DNA from: Liolophura sinensis
Taxonomy: Eukaryota > Mollusca > Polyplacophora > Chitonida > Chitonidae
Direction of reading: 5' to 3'
DNA length: 64,000 nucleotides
NCBI RefSeq assembly: GCF_032854445.1
Contig: NC_088297.1
Span: 7,797,375-7,861,374, forward strand
In this document: piece by piece, positions 44,327 through 57,400 of the stretch
Layout of the letters: each line of letters begins with the position of its first letter
Numbering within the stretch: the stretch's first letter is position 1
The notes under the pieces: model-generated
Database searches by the model: none
Seen by the model: the letters and a program-made list of their open reading frames with translations, nothing else
What the model was told of the DNA's origin: nothing
Position numbers and translations under genes: made by a program

Positions 44327-47300
44327 ATGTGGCGCGGTGAGCTGTTGTTACACCTGGCTGCAGTCTTCATAACCTTGGCATCCTGTTCCGCAATGTTTAT
44401 ATTCCCGGAAAATGTCATCGAAGCTGACGAACCTATTGGTAAGTTTTTTTTTGTCGTTTTGTCCCAACTAATGACGTGCCCATTGACAATATTTGTACAT
44501 GAAACAGTTTTTTTTCTATCACAAAGCCTTTGTGGAGATCTGAAGAGTGTAGATTTCTGTGATAGGAATTGTTTTAATGTCACTAAATCCCTTTGGAGAA
44601 TTGACGGAGGAAGGATTTCTGAATAAAACCCAGCATTTCGAACTTTGCCAAATATCGATGGTTTACCTCGGTCACTACGGTTTCCACCATCCACGATAAT
44701 GACCGTCATGGCATGAGTGAAACGGTTTTGAATAGGGCCTCAATCAATATGAAATCAAAATTTAACTATTGATGATAGAGACATGAATTAATTAACTCGC
44801 CAGACACATGGCAAACAACTTTACATAAGTTTTGAGCCAGAACGCACTGAGTGATGGATTCGACTACGGTCAGAAGCACAGAGGGTTAATCCTAACTTAC
44901 AGTGGAATCGTGTTGCACTCAGTATTTTTAATGTTTTATTAAGCCGTCATCAAAAGTAATGAACCAGTTACCCATGGCTTAGCAAACAACATATCAAAAA
45001 TGCTACAAGAAATTATACACACAACAGAATTGAACACAGCCTTTCTGAACTCTTGTCGTGCCAATAATACCTACTGCAAGTTTGCGCAATGGAAAAAAAT
45101 CGTCATACAATCATCAGTTGTCACTTTTATTTATTTTATTTCTTATATTTTATATCTGATGATGGCTTAATAGGGCGCTGAAATGCTGAGTGCGAATGAT
45201 TTCATTCCGTGAATTAACTCTAGTTGTAAAACTCTTGACCTACATGGAGTGATCTTCATCACAGCTTTAACTAAGGTCATACAGAAATCTGTACGTGTTT
45301 AAATAATGCGAATTTAATATAGGAATTTATCTATAGGTGCAATGGATATTATTATTGTAAATGTCTGGAAATTGTCCGGTCTTATATAAAATGTCAGAAA
45401 AGATATCTTGACCGTCTGTCCCCTGAAATGGAGCTGTTGATAAATATTACTCGGTTCTTGTCTTATAAATACATATGTACGCTTTGGGTTTTGCTTGGTT
45501 TTGTATAAAAATGTGTCATTTTTAAACGTCTGCACTTTTTAGGTAGTCTACGGTATAAACCATTAAAAACAGTAAATGCAAAGCAGGATCTGTGCTTGCC
45601 GTTTTGTTTTCAGTGATATCTTAAATGTTTTGTCTGTCTGTTTCTATTATAACACATGAACGGAAACCGGAAACATTCTCTTTTGACAGGTTTCGCGAAT
45701 TTAAAGATAACTGACGTAACCGGCTATGGAGGACGAGACAAACGTGACGTCACTAATCAACTCCCAGAATTCATAGAATGTGAGATTGTTATTGACGGTG
45801 ATCCTGTCAAACTTGTATTACGTCGTAACCGGAACCTTGGTGAGATCAGAAGATTGTATGTCATGCGTAATGGACTCGTCACATCTCAAGCTGCTATCCC
45901 TATACAAGTGCGTACACTACAGATTATTAACACTTGGCTGGTATACGTTAAATCACATTTGAATTACGTTTTAACGATAGGTTATGATCCCCAATTGCTC
46001 TCCGTCACCAAGTTATTAAATGGTCACCAAGTTATTAAAACAGAAGACAAATAACTCTTCACCAGTGAGATCAGGTGTTCGAATCCAGCTCCCGCTGGCT
46101 AGCCTGATGTCAGAAGGCTAGCTACAGTCCTAGTGAAGGACGGTGATTTCCCTCGTCTTCTGCTCATGTTCGTCTACCCACAAACCAGACCACCGTCGTA
46201 TAATTAAATGGTTTTAATAATTTTAAATAATTGAAAGTAAATCAATAAATCAATGACTAAATTTTACACATATATAAATATATCACAAAGTGGTTTTGAA
46301 TTGATTTTATTATTGTTTAACGCCATACTCAAGATTTTTTTACCTACATGATGGCAGTCTGTTTATGGGTGGAAGAAACCGTCTCAGTAAAGCAGCACTA
46401 GATAAAAGAGCGATGGAAATCCGTCCTAAAAGCAAGGAGGCACATTACACGTACATGCACTCTAAAGGCTCCTTCGTCGTCGTATGACTGACAAATTGTT
46501 AAGTACAACGTTAAGCCCCATGCACTCACTCACTCACTTACTCACTCACCCGCACGTGTAATGCAGTATTCAGACCACTATGAAGGGAGACAAGTGGTGT
46601 TCAGCGAAGCCGTTAGAACATAATTGAAGTTGTTGGTGTAAATTGTTTCTGCCAATTGCAGGACGTTGAGTACTACCAAGACGTGAAAAATGGGGCGGCT
46701 TTTGGAGTGACTTGTCAGAAGGCTGTGGCCTCTGCCTCGTGCGACTTTAAACTGGTGAGTCCTTCCCTTAAATATTATCATTATGTTAATTTTTTTAACA
46801 ACTTCAGCCCGTTTACTTTTGCTGGTACTCTTTTTAATTCCTTCAACAATATTGTTTTGAGAGGATCTTCTGCCATGAATCTGCGGACGATTGTGGGTTT
46901 CCTCTGGGCTCTGCTCATTTTAATCCCACCATAATGCTGGCCGCCGTCGTACAAATGGAATATTCCAAACTATGGCGTAAAACACCAATCAAATAAATAA
47001 ATGTATGAATCCAGCTTGTGCCTGGCTGTTATTGTTTGAAGAGACTTGTCAGTTACCTGGCAAATTACGACCAGTTTCTCCATTTGTAATCATGACCGCC
47101 TTTGAAATAATGAAATATTCTGAAGTCTCCTGATACACACTCTAAATTGTCGACTTTTCACAGGAAGGAGTTTTAACCAAGGGAAACAACTCATACATGG
47201 TCTACCTGAGTGATCTTCAGGGTAAAACCCCGGGAGTGGAGTACCCGTACAAGGTTGTAAAGTTAAACCAGACGATGAACTTCAGTGGTGACTACGCCTT

Positions 47301-48455
47301 ACCTGGTAAGGTAACAGAATAAGCGTCGGTAACTTGCCAGATGGTGGTATAGCCGACCCCGGGCATCCCGATTTCGTCGGCTGTTCGATAGTATAGCCGA
47401 TCCAGAGCACCCCGATTTCGTGGGTAACTTGCCATATTTTCGGTGGTATAGCCGACCCCGGGCGCCTCGATTTCATCAAGCTATAAAATTAACCGCCATC
47501 GTGTACGTGAAAAATTGCAATGATACATTCTCTGAGTTCCAAAGTAGCAATGTTCAACAAAACACACAAGGCTACACATTCAGTATGAGTAAGACAAAAG
47601 CAGGGACGACATTGTGGTTGTTAGTGCATCTACATGATCATATCTGTCTGGTCACATCTACCTGTTCACCTCTACCTGGTCACATATATCTGGTCACATC
47701 TACTTGGTCACATCTACCAGGTCACATCTATCTGGTCATATCTACATGTTTACATCTACCTGGTCACATCTACCTGGTCAGTTTACCTCAGTTAGGGTTT
47801 TATTCTAACAAATCATACAAAAGGTCTACGAATAGCAGCAACTTTGAAAATGCTTTGATATTAACTACAGGGTAGTAAAACACTTTGGTATTGTTCCTTA
47901 GTGTTCCGTATGCTAATCACCACTGAAACTCAGTGCATATTGCCTTTCAAACATTCAGTATACAGTCCTGTTTTGTTTTTTGTTTTGGATTTTCTTTTAA
48001 TTCCATTGTCTTTTGATCTGTGTTTTCCGCCAGAAATCGGGATCAAGGCTTCAACATTCCAGGCATACGGCATATATATTACCATAGTTTTTGCGCCCCC
48101 TCTCTACCCACTATAGGGCTTACCCACTGGGACCTGACCATACATTTTAGAACATGTCACAAACTAAACATAGATTAAGAAAAGAAAAAAACATTTTAAA
48201 TCACGGATCGGCGTAAACGTGTAACATTGTTTAAGTTTGAGGACTTCAAAACAGCATGAACATTGCCTCTGTTTTTGCAAGGTGTTTGTCTTGGAGGTGA
48301 GGCCATATTCTGATTGGCTTTTTATTCTCTTCTCCAGACGATATTGACAATGGCCCGAGCGCCCCACCCAGAATTATACGCTCACGGAGGGCAACTGGGA
48401 AAACAACTTATACTGTTGAGCTGCTGATGGTAACAGATTCGTCAGTGTACAGATT
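44327..48455 (+). CDS. Metalloprotease exons 1-5: signal peptide, prodomain and furin-type site
   Basis: Exon 1 starts at ATG 44327 with M-W-R-G-E-L-L-L-H-L-A-A-V-F-I-T-L-A, a clear secretory signal ending near SCSA, and its donor is TTG|GTAAG. Exon 2 (45690-45907) carries the prodomain pattern LVLRRNRNL followed by RRLYVMRNGLV. I extend it past a GTGAG at 45840 to CAA|GTGCGT at 45908, because only that end keeps phase 0 and joins PIQ to DVEYYQDVKNG of exon 3. Exon 3 has CQKAVASASCDF. Exon 4 has EGVLTKGNNSYMVYLSD. Exon 5 contains IIRSRRATGK, a furin-like cleavage site that would release the mature enzyme, and then TYTVELLMVTDSSVYR, the first strand of the catalytic domain. Confidence 0.83.
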
Positions 48456-51400
48456 GTAAGTTATCTACATGTAGGAAAGAATAGTATTCCGCCTCTTAAA
48501 CACGGTTACACATTAATCACAAATTTGCGGCGAATCATAAACGTTTCACTGCAGCCGACATGTTCAACCCAGTTTTCCAGTTAGCATCTTAACATTAGTT
48601 TTACAGCCACAACTATGAACATAAGGTTTAAAACTAACCTCATAAACGCATTCTGTCAGCATCAAAGTTGTTTTGCATTGAAAGCCAAGTATATAAACAG
48701 TTTTTAAGCCAACGTTTTTACTGACAGAATTTTAAACGCGTTTTTTTTTAAGTAAATATAAACACATAGCAAATTTCATTGAACAGGCTATTAGCTGAAA
48801 TTGTATTCTCTGCAGTAAGACTGCAATGTTTTTATTAAAGATGGTGTTCGTTTTGTTTTTAAATGCGTTACAGCTTGTGGTTATACTCTCTCATTTCTCA
48901 TTACATTCTTGGAGAGACTGGTGTCACTATGTTCTAACGGTTAACAGGGGTTACATTTTATGAATGTACATGGCGGATAGACCCTAGTGTCCGAATTAGC
49001 AACCTCAGAGTCTGGCACGAAATCACCAGCAGAGCTTGTCAACCGCTCCACCACTCCAGCAATGGGCCGCCCACAAAAAGAGGAGGTGGCTGACAGGTAG
49101 ACTTCCCGATGAACATGCCTTCCCTTTTTGATGACAGAAATGACACAGCACTAAATTTTCAGCATTATAGCATCTGCGCCCAGACAGTGAAATCCATAAT
49201 TACGATAATACAAATTTAAAATATAATACGAATCCTATATTTATGTTTTTCATAGTTGGTATGGGAAAACCTTGGGTAGCACGGACAATGAAAGACGGTC
49301 CCTTACCCTGGCCAGGCTGAAAGAGTTCTACTCTTTTATTCTAAATGCTGTAAGTAGAATTAATCGCACTTACGTTTATCGTTTATTTCATTGCCGTTTT
49401 GCGCCACACTCTAGAATTTTCCACTTATACGACTGCGGCCCTATATATGCTGTACCATGCCTATCTATACAAGCAGAATATTTAAGTAATTTATCATCTA
49501 TTTGGCAAATGTGGAACATTGTAATTGATTTTTTATGCTCATTCTTTTCTTGACTTCTTTTCATTCATTTCAACAATAAATGGAGGTTTTAAATATAATT
49601 ATCAAATACAGGTCGATATAGAAAAATTTGATAATCGCTGGGCTTTCCTCAACTTTCCTCAACTTTCCTCGTCCATTGTACATTATTTTTAGATCGACCT
49701 TCGTTACAAAAGCATAGACGAGCCAGATATGGCCTGGAATATTGTCTCTAGTGGTCTGCTGGTCATGGAGGTGAGTTATCTTTCAAATGTATGGCAACAA
49801 ATATGGCAACAAATATGGCAACAAGTATGGCAACAAATGTATATATTGATTTCTTCATGTGATTGGCATTTGAAACCGTGCTCATGGTATTTTCACTAAG
49901 ATGACTGCTACCCGGTATATGGGTAGAGGAAACCAGACTGCTTGAAAAAAACTACCGACCTTCCTACATGACAAGCCTCTTGGCTTAAAAAAGCAACCGA
50001 AACAGCGAGAGCGGGATTAGAACCCGTGACCTTTTTGATCAAGGGTCTGATGGTCTCTACAACCCAGCGCTTTAACACCTGAGCCAACGAGGTACCTCTA
50101 TGGCAATTCATTGCAACCTTCTGGATACAGTCTTTATGTATTCGAATTTAGAGCCAATGGTTAGTAACGCCGTGATAAGTAATTTCATCGAAAGGCATAC
50201 ATTTCAACAGCCATATTTAGTGAATTGACCTCCATGGAGTCCTTTGGAACCATTCCCTCGGGTAGTGTCAGTAGTCCGTTAAAGATGTTTATTTATTCAT
50301 TTGAATGGTGTTTTTTGTCGTACTCAGGGACATTTCACTTACAGGACGGCGGTCAGTACTATGGTGGGAGGAAACCGAGCACAGCCCTGGGCAACCCACT
50401 GCCATCTGCAGGTTACTAGTTCGACTGTAGAGGCTGTTAGCTTGAGCTGGACTCGAGCGCACACAACCACATTTTGGTGACGGGCTCGTGAGACATTGAG
50501 CCGCGCTGGCAAGCTAACCACCCGGCCTCCCTTTAAGATACACTTTATTTTTTTAAGTTTACACAAATAAAGTTTTTCTTTAAGCATCTTCAACGCCCTA
50601 ACACGCCACCATTAGGACCGTTGTCCCACACATCCTTAGCGAGTCGTTGCTACATGTAGGAGAAAACGTTCATTTCCCTCTGCAAAATAGAACTTTATAC
50701 TGTGCAGTCTGTGAACAGACCTTCTATTGTATTTTTTCAGGAGCCCTCTGAATCTAACTGGACTGACGGGATAGCGACAGCTAACCCAAATGACGCCGAC
50801 AGACGAACCGTCAACTCGGACCTGGCGTTAGAGTCTTTCACATCCTGGGTGAAGGATCGCTCTGACTTACCTGCCTCTGATCATGTGATGCTATTTACAG
50901 CGTATGTAGTGTAAACATCTGAATACCAGGAAAAAATATTTAATAATCTAGTCAAGCCGTCTCATAATTGTACTCACCACAACCATTAATATATCAGTGG
51001 CGTCGGGAATAGAACGGCGGGTAAGGCCATTGCCGTACGATTTTCATCAAAAAAAAAAATAAATTATAAAAAAATAAGACAGAAGTAAAGTTTTTTGGTG
51101 ACCAACAAAAGAAAGGCCCATTCACCCACATATATACTGTAGACTGCTAAGCAAATAAGACTACAATAGATCTATGTGAAGAATCAAAACCCCTTAAAAC
51201 GATTTCAGGGAATCTCCAGCCGTCTAGCATTCCAAGGCTTCAGGGACCTAAGCGGCTCCTGGAGCCTGACCTTTTGTGCTGGTATAGTCGACCGACTGCC
51301 GTACCACTTTCAAAATGCTTCCGATGCTCCTCTGTACATTTGTATATGTGACCAAAAACTACATCTTCTCAAAATTCTCTAACTGTTACGACATTTGGAA

Positions 51401-54400
51401 ACTACGTATTTATGATGACATAATCATCAAAACACCAAAACTGTACTTAATCATATATTTATGATGGATCCTTGTGTAATGATTTTTTATGTACAAAGGT
51501 GACGTGATCTAGCTTTTCAAAAGAATGTTCGATACAATTTGCAGTTACCCACTTTGCCTGATCATTTCAGGGAGACGAAATGAATAAGTATGTTGGGAAT
51601 GATTGAGTATCGCATTATTTAAAAATCAAATGATTCAGTGTTATAATTTACATTAATGTTTGCTTTTTTACAGGTACGATTTGGAACGTGAAGGATCAAC
51701 TTCGATATCAGGTAGGACAAAATCAACATTTCAGTGGTGTTAGACTTAAAACACCAGATGTTCGAAGATTTGTTCGTTTGCATGGGGTTTGATATCACTT
51801 TAAACATTATTTCTGTAATCTAGCAGGTTGGTAAATTCACCGACATGTTTGTGGTACCGTTTACCCTTTAATTAACTACATTTGTGTCGTAATGAATTAT
51901 TTCTCATCTTTATATATACCCTCTTCTGCTTCATCTGTATAAACGGGGATTTTAAGATTTTGATGATTTCCTTTTTAAAGGGAGGTAATTCATAAAAGAG
52001 GCGCCTTTGGTGATGGTGGGCAGCATTATGGTGGAAACCATCCCTTACATGAACGTAATAATTAGCTCCTTAACCAGGATAGAGAGGAATTCTGCACGAA
52101 GATTCCCTGTAAACAAGTTATCTGTGCATTCTCTTCTGTGTAGGTCTGGCCTATACCCATGCCATATGCTCTAAGCAAAGAACGTCGGTGTGTGAATTAA
52201 CGTTCGATTTCAATGGAATTACGGTTGCTGCGCATGAATTAGGCCACAGGTGAGTTAAACACTCCACACTACTGGTTGTTTCTGTTTGGACTCAACAAGG
52301 TGATGTTTGTATGTATGCTTGGGGCTTTACATCATACTTAACACTTTTTCCATCATATGACGTCGGGGAGTCATTAATTGTGTGTACATATACTGTGTCT
52401 TCTTGTGGCAAGGCGAGTCCATGCCGACGAAATGCTGCCACCACTGAAGTATCATGCCGAAGACACTGGGCATGAGACCTCACTCAGTCACATTATACTG
52501 ACACCCGGCCAACCAGTCATGTTTACTTGCTCTAACTTCTGAATGCCGAGCGTCAAACGAGGCAGCAACATTTACGTACCATTTGTTAAAGTCTTTAGTA
52601 TGTCCCGACTCGGGTTTAATCCCGGGCACCCCAAATTTCAGGCGGACGCTCTAATAATTTGATAATGTGATGGTTATATGGATCACAATAATTATACAGA
52701 TAGTTCAGTATGAAAATTCTGGATGATGTGAGTTCTCTACAGCCGGTATATAGGAGTGACTGATTATTGTGTGCGCTATACTCAAAATGTTCCACTTGTA
52801 CGATGACAGTTAGATTTATGTGTGGAGGAAACCGGAGTGGCCGGGGTAACCATCAACCACCAATATGGCGTACAAATCTTTCTTTACTCGTGGAAAAGTT
52901 CGTCGGTAACTTGACAGTGGTACAGGGTTCAGTCGTAATACTGACCGTTATATAGGAGTAACTGATTGTTGTGTGCGCCATACTCAAAAAGTTTCACTTG
53001 TACGATGACAGTTATATTTATGTGTGGAGGAAACCGGAGTGGCCGGGGTAACCATCAACCACCAATATGGCGTACAAATCTTTCTTTACTCGTGGAAAAG
53101 TTCGCCGGTAACTTGACAGTGGTCCGTGGTTCAGTCGTAATACTGACCCTTATCGTGTATTTGGATATTAGTTCTTGAGCATATCATTATGCAACAAGTA
53201 AATGAATGGATGAATCAGATGAACAAATGATTCACGTCAGAGAAATACATGCAACGGGGGTGTGTTTCTGTTTTAATTCAGCCTGGGGGCAGGGCATGAT
53301 GGCGATGAAAATGAGTGCAAAGCGAGTGACTACTTCATCATGTCACCAACTTCGGGGCCTTTCAGCCCAACATCTCCGCAGAATCCATGGCGTTTTTCTT
53401 CCTGTTCCGTGGACTACTTCCGTTCTATGATTGCCGATCTAAACACGTAAGGAATCCATTCATTTCCGTTTAAACTACGTCCTTCTTTCTGGCTTAAATG
53501 GCAGATAGATTTAAGAATGATCTGTTTTATTGGTCATAAAGATGTTATAGAATATAGAATTTACATATCGGTGAAATCAGTTAGGTCACATTCAGTGCTA
53601 CTTTATGCATGATTACCTTTGCAGTTAAATATCTTACACGCCTAGCCTCGTTCACAACGTTGTTTTTCATTCCATTCTCCGTGAAACCAATTGTTATGCC
53701 CAGACACCACAGAAAGATTAAACATTTGTACTGAACATTCTGTTGACCTTCTTGCAACAATATTGATTATGATTGGTGGAATGCGTGATAGTTGGGAAAG
53801 GTCCATTGTACAACCAGGGCTTCTCCGTCCATTTGTTCACCCACAGTTTCAATGTTACTTGGGGCATCCAACTTGCAGTCGTCTATTACTACCAGGGTTT
53901 CTCCTTACATTTATTGACCCAAAATTCTTTGGTTACTTTGAGAAGCAAACTTGTTGTCGTCTAACACTACCAGGGTTTCTCCTTACATTTACTGACCCAA
54001 AATTCTTTGGTTACTTTGAGCAGCAAACTTGTAGTCGTCTAACACTACGAGGGTTTCTTCTTACATCTGCTGACCCACAGTTTCATGGCTACCTTGAGCA
54101 TCAAACTTGCAGTCGACTATCACTACCAGGGTTTCTCCTTACATCTGTTGAACCCAGAGTTTCATGGGTATTTATTGTTTTTTATTGATTGGTGTTTTAC
54201 GCCGTACTCAATAATATTTCACTTATACGACGCCGGCCAGCATTATGGTGGGACGAAACCGGGCAGAGCCCGGGAGACCATCCGCAGGTTGTTGGCAGAC
54301 CTTCCCACGTACTTCATGGTTACTTTGAGTGTCAAACTTGTAGTCGTTTACCACCACCAGGGTTTCTCTTTACTTCTTCTGACAAACAGTTTCATGGTTT

Positions 54401-57400
54401 TTCTTTGTGAAGCAAACTTGTAGTCGTCTACCACTACCAGGGTTTCTCCTGACCTCTGTTGGTCAACCGCTTCGTGCTTACTTTGGGCATCAAACATGTG
54501 ATCACCCACAGTTACATGGCTATTGATCACCAAACGTAATCCTCTACAAGACCAGCGTTTTTCCCTCGCATGCTGACCACGTGTATAGTTCCATGGTCGC
54601 CTTGGCCGTTAGAATTACAATCACTCGTACAAAGCTTTGACCTATTCGTTATCTTCATGTAGATTTATTTATTTATTTATTTGATTGGTGCTTACGCTGT
54701 ACTAGAGAATATTTCACTTATACGACGGCGGCCAACATTATGGTGGGACGAAACCGGGCAGAGCCCGGGGGAAACCTACGATCATCCGCAGGTTGCTGGC
54801 AGACCTTCCCACATACGGCCAGAGAGGAAGCCAGTATGGGCTGGACTTGAACTCACCCTTCACGTAGAAGAATATTTTGTGCATACTATGTGTCACTGCA
54901 ATATATTTGGTGAAATGTGATAGCTCTTTTACTTATGTATAACTTTATAAGTATCTATAGTTCTCATAAACATTGTGTAAAACATTTGGAGTTTATTATG
55001 TCTCCACAATGAACATTTGGCTGCAAAATAAGCTTTGAAGAAGAGAGATGTGCGTGACGTAAAAACGAAGTTTAATTCACCCCCTCAGATTCGTGTTTAT
55101 GCAGTATACATGATCAATAATCTAGAATCAAGAAAGTGCTAAAAAATATTAATCAATCCCTTGTCTTTATGTCAGGCGAAGTGAAAACTGTTTGCTGTTG
55201 GAGACAACTTCCGCTGACCCCCCTAGTCCTGAACCACTTCCGGGTCAAATATACGACGTGGATACCCAGTGTATTTTCCTGCAGGGGAGCGGGTCTTACT
55301 TATGTAGAGTAAGTCGAGAAGATCATAAATAATATAAATATATTTTTAGAATGGAAATTAATTAAATATTGATGCAAATACTTATCACTTCAGTGTGCCA
55401 CAAATGTACTGTGTTTAGTATGAACGCATACAATTTTTGTACTTCATTTTTACGACGTAAATAATATGTACTTCAAGTTTAGCATGCAAATGAAAACCAA
55501 ATTTCAGGTATACTTTATTCTTCCAGTATTTCCTTATTTTTAGTGATGCTTTACCTTTTGGAATTTTTACATAAATGTTGCATTTGGATAACTAAATATG
55601 TGTTCCTAATAAAGGCTATAGTTTCAATAAACTATTTTTTCACAAATATTCCGCAGTGTAAGACAAATGTAGAATGCAATTTTGTATTTTAGCCACTACT
55701 TACAAACATTCAGTAGCTGGAATTATAAGAGCGGAGACCAACAATAAAAAGGCTGTTTTTCTGTTGATAGAGCATAATCCCTGTACCCCACAAACTTATA
55801 GGGCTGAAACAGCCTTATAGCAACACTCGACCAATCCTTGGGAGTCGGGGAGTTCAAATCTTGGTGGCCTCTTGCGGTTTCATAGGTTCGGAGATGGGAT
55901 AGAGGTTTATTTACAGGTGGTGTTAACACCGTCGTGTGTGTGAAATATCACTGATTAAGCGGCTTTAAAACCCAATCAACTGAACGAAATAACTAAAAAA
56001 AAAATAATCATCTATCAAGTTCTTTTACTCACATTTTACTCACTTATATCATTACAGGTGTATTTATCCACAATCAGTCCTCCCACATCTTCGAATTGTC
56101 TATCTAAATGGTATACGAGACAAATAGTTGTTTCCCAATGAAAAAAAAAATGGCTTGTATTTTGAGTTTATCTTAAAGCCTCTAGACTATTACCTGTAAT
56201 GTTGTATCCATGTAAATGAAAGAAGGAACGTCCGTGGTTTGTGTACTGAGATGATGTTATTTATTTAGTAAGTCTCACCTACTTTCAGCTATTCTTGCAC
56301 GAACTGAAGTCAAACATTATATGCGGTTTTGTATCATTTAACAGTTATATGCACGCCTGTAGTGTCTCCCTCAAAATAGAACTTTCTTGACACGTTGTTT
56401 TTGTTATCTTATTCAGGGATTGTACAACGAATCTACGTATGCTAACATTTGCTGGAAAAGATATTGCTCTATAGTTGGTTCTACATTATGTAACTCAAGG
56501 TCCGCCCCAAGAGGAACCTCCTGTGGGGATAGAAAGGTAACCAGTAAAACTTTCGTTTACACTAATACGTGACCGGTCTGATTTTTCCTGTGATACAATA
56601 AACGACAGTAAATATTTTCTATCTAATTCTGCTCAAAACAATGGCGCCAGGGTTCTTGTAGGTAACAGTTTGAATAAAACGCTTTATTAGGTAAACTGGC
56701 AAGAAGCCGGGTTTCACCAATGGGGAGGAAGTATATTTTTTAGTAAATGTTGCATTTGGATAACTGAATATGTGTTTGTAATCAAGGCTAGTGTGGCACT
56801 AGTGTGAAGCAGGGAATGACCTTAAAGGCCCTGTTGTCGAGCGTTTGACAGTTCCGCATTACCAATTGCCAACTACCACATTGTCGTCACTGATCAGGTT
56901 TTACTCTCCGTACAGTGGTCTTTTTATATTCAATACCTCAATTTTTTGTGACCAGTTTATGTCATTACAAAGTATGACAAATGTAAAGAAACTCTAAGAT
57001 AAGCTTTAGTATATGCATGTACATATATCGGATATTTATTTATTTACTTATTTGATTCGTCTTTTACGCCGTACTCAAGAATGTTTCACTTGGCGGCCAG
57101 CATTATGGTGGGAGAAAACTGGGCGGCGCCCGTTTGAAATCCTCAACCATCCGCAGGTTGCTGGAAGGCCTACCCGCGTGCTGTCGACGAGGAAGCCAGC
57201 ATGAGCTGGATATGAACCTATAGCGCCTGCAATGGTGGGAAGCTCCTGGACCATTGCGAAGTGCTGGTGTGCTAATACCAGCATGGTCGGCCACGGAGGC
57301 ACCGATATATTATATAGCTTGTCGGTTTTTAACACAAGCTTGAAACTGATTACCTGTAAATAAAAATGAATTCAGCACAGGCACTAGAATAATATGAGGT

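Noticed and set aside
49990-50095. A tRNA gene in the metalloprotease intron
   Set aside because: Box A and box B are present, but no closed acceptor stem is seen and a non-tRNA body follows, so it is better explained as a SINE head.
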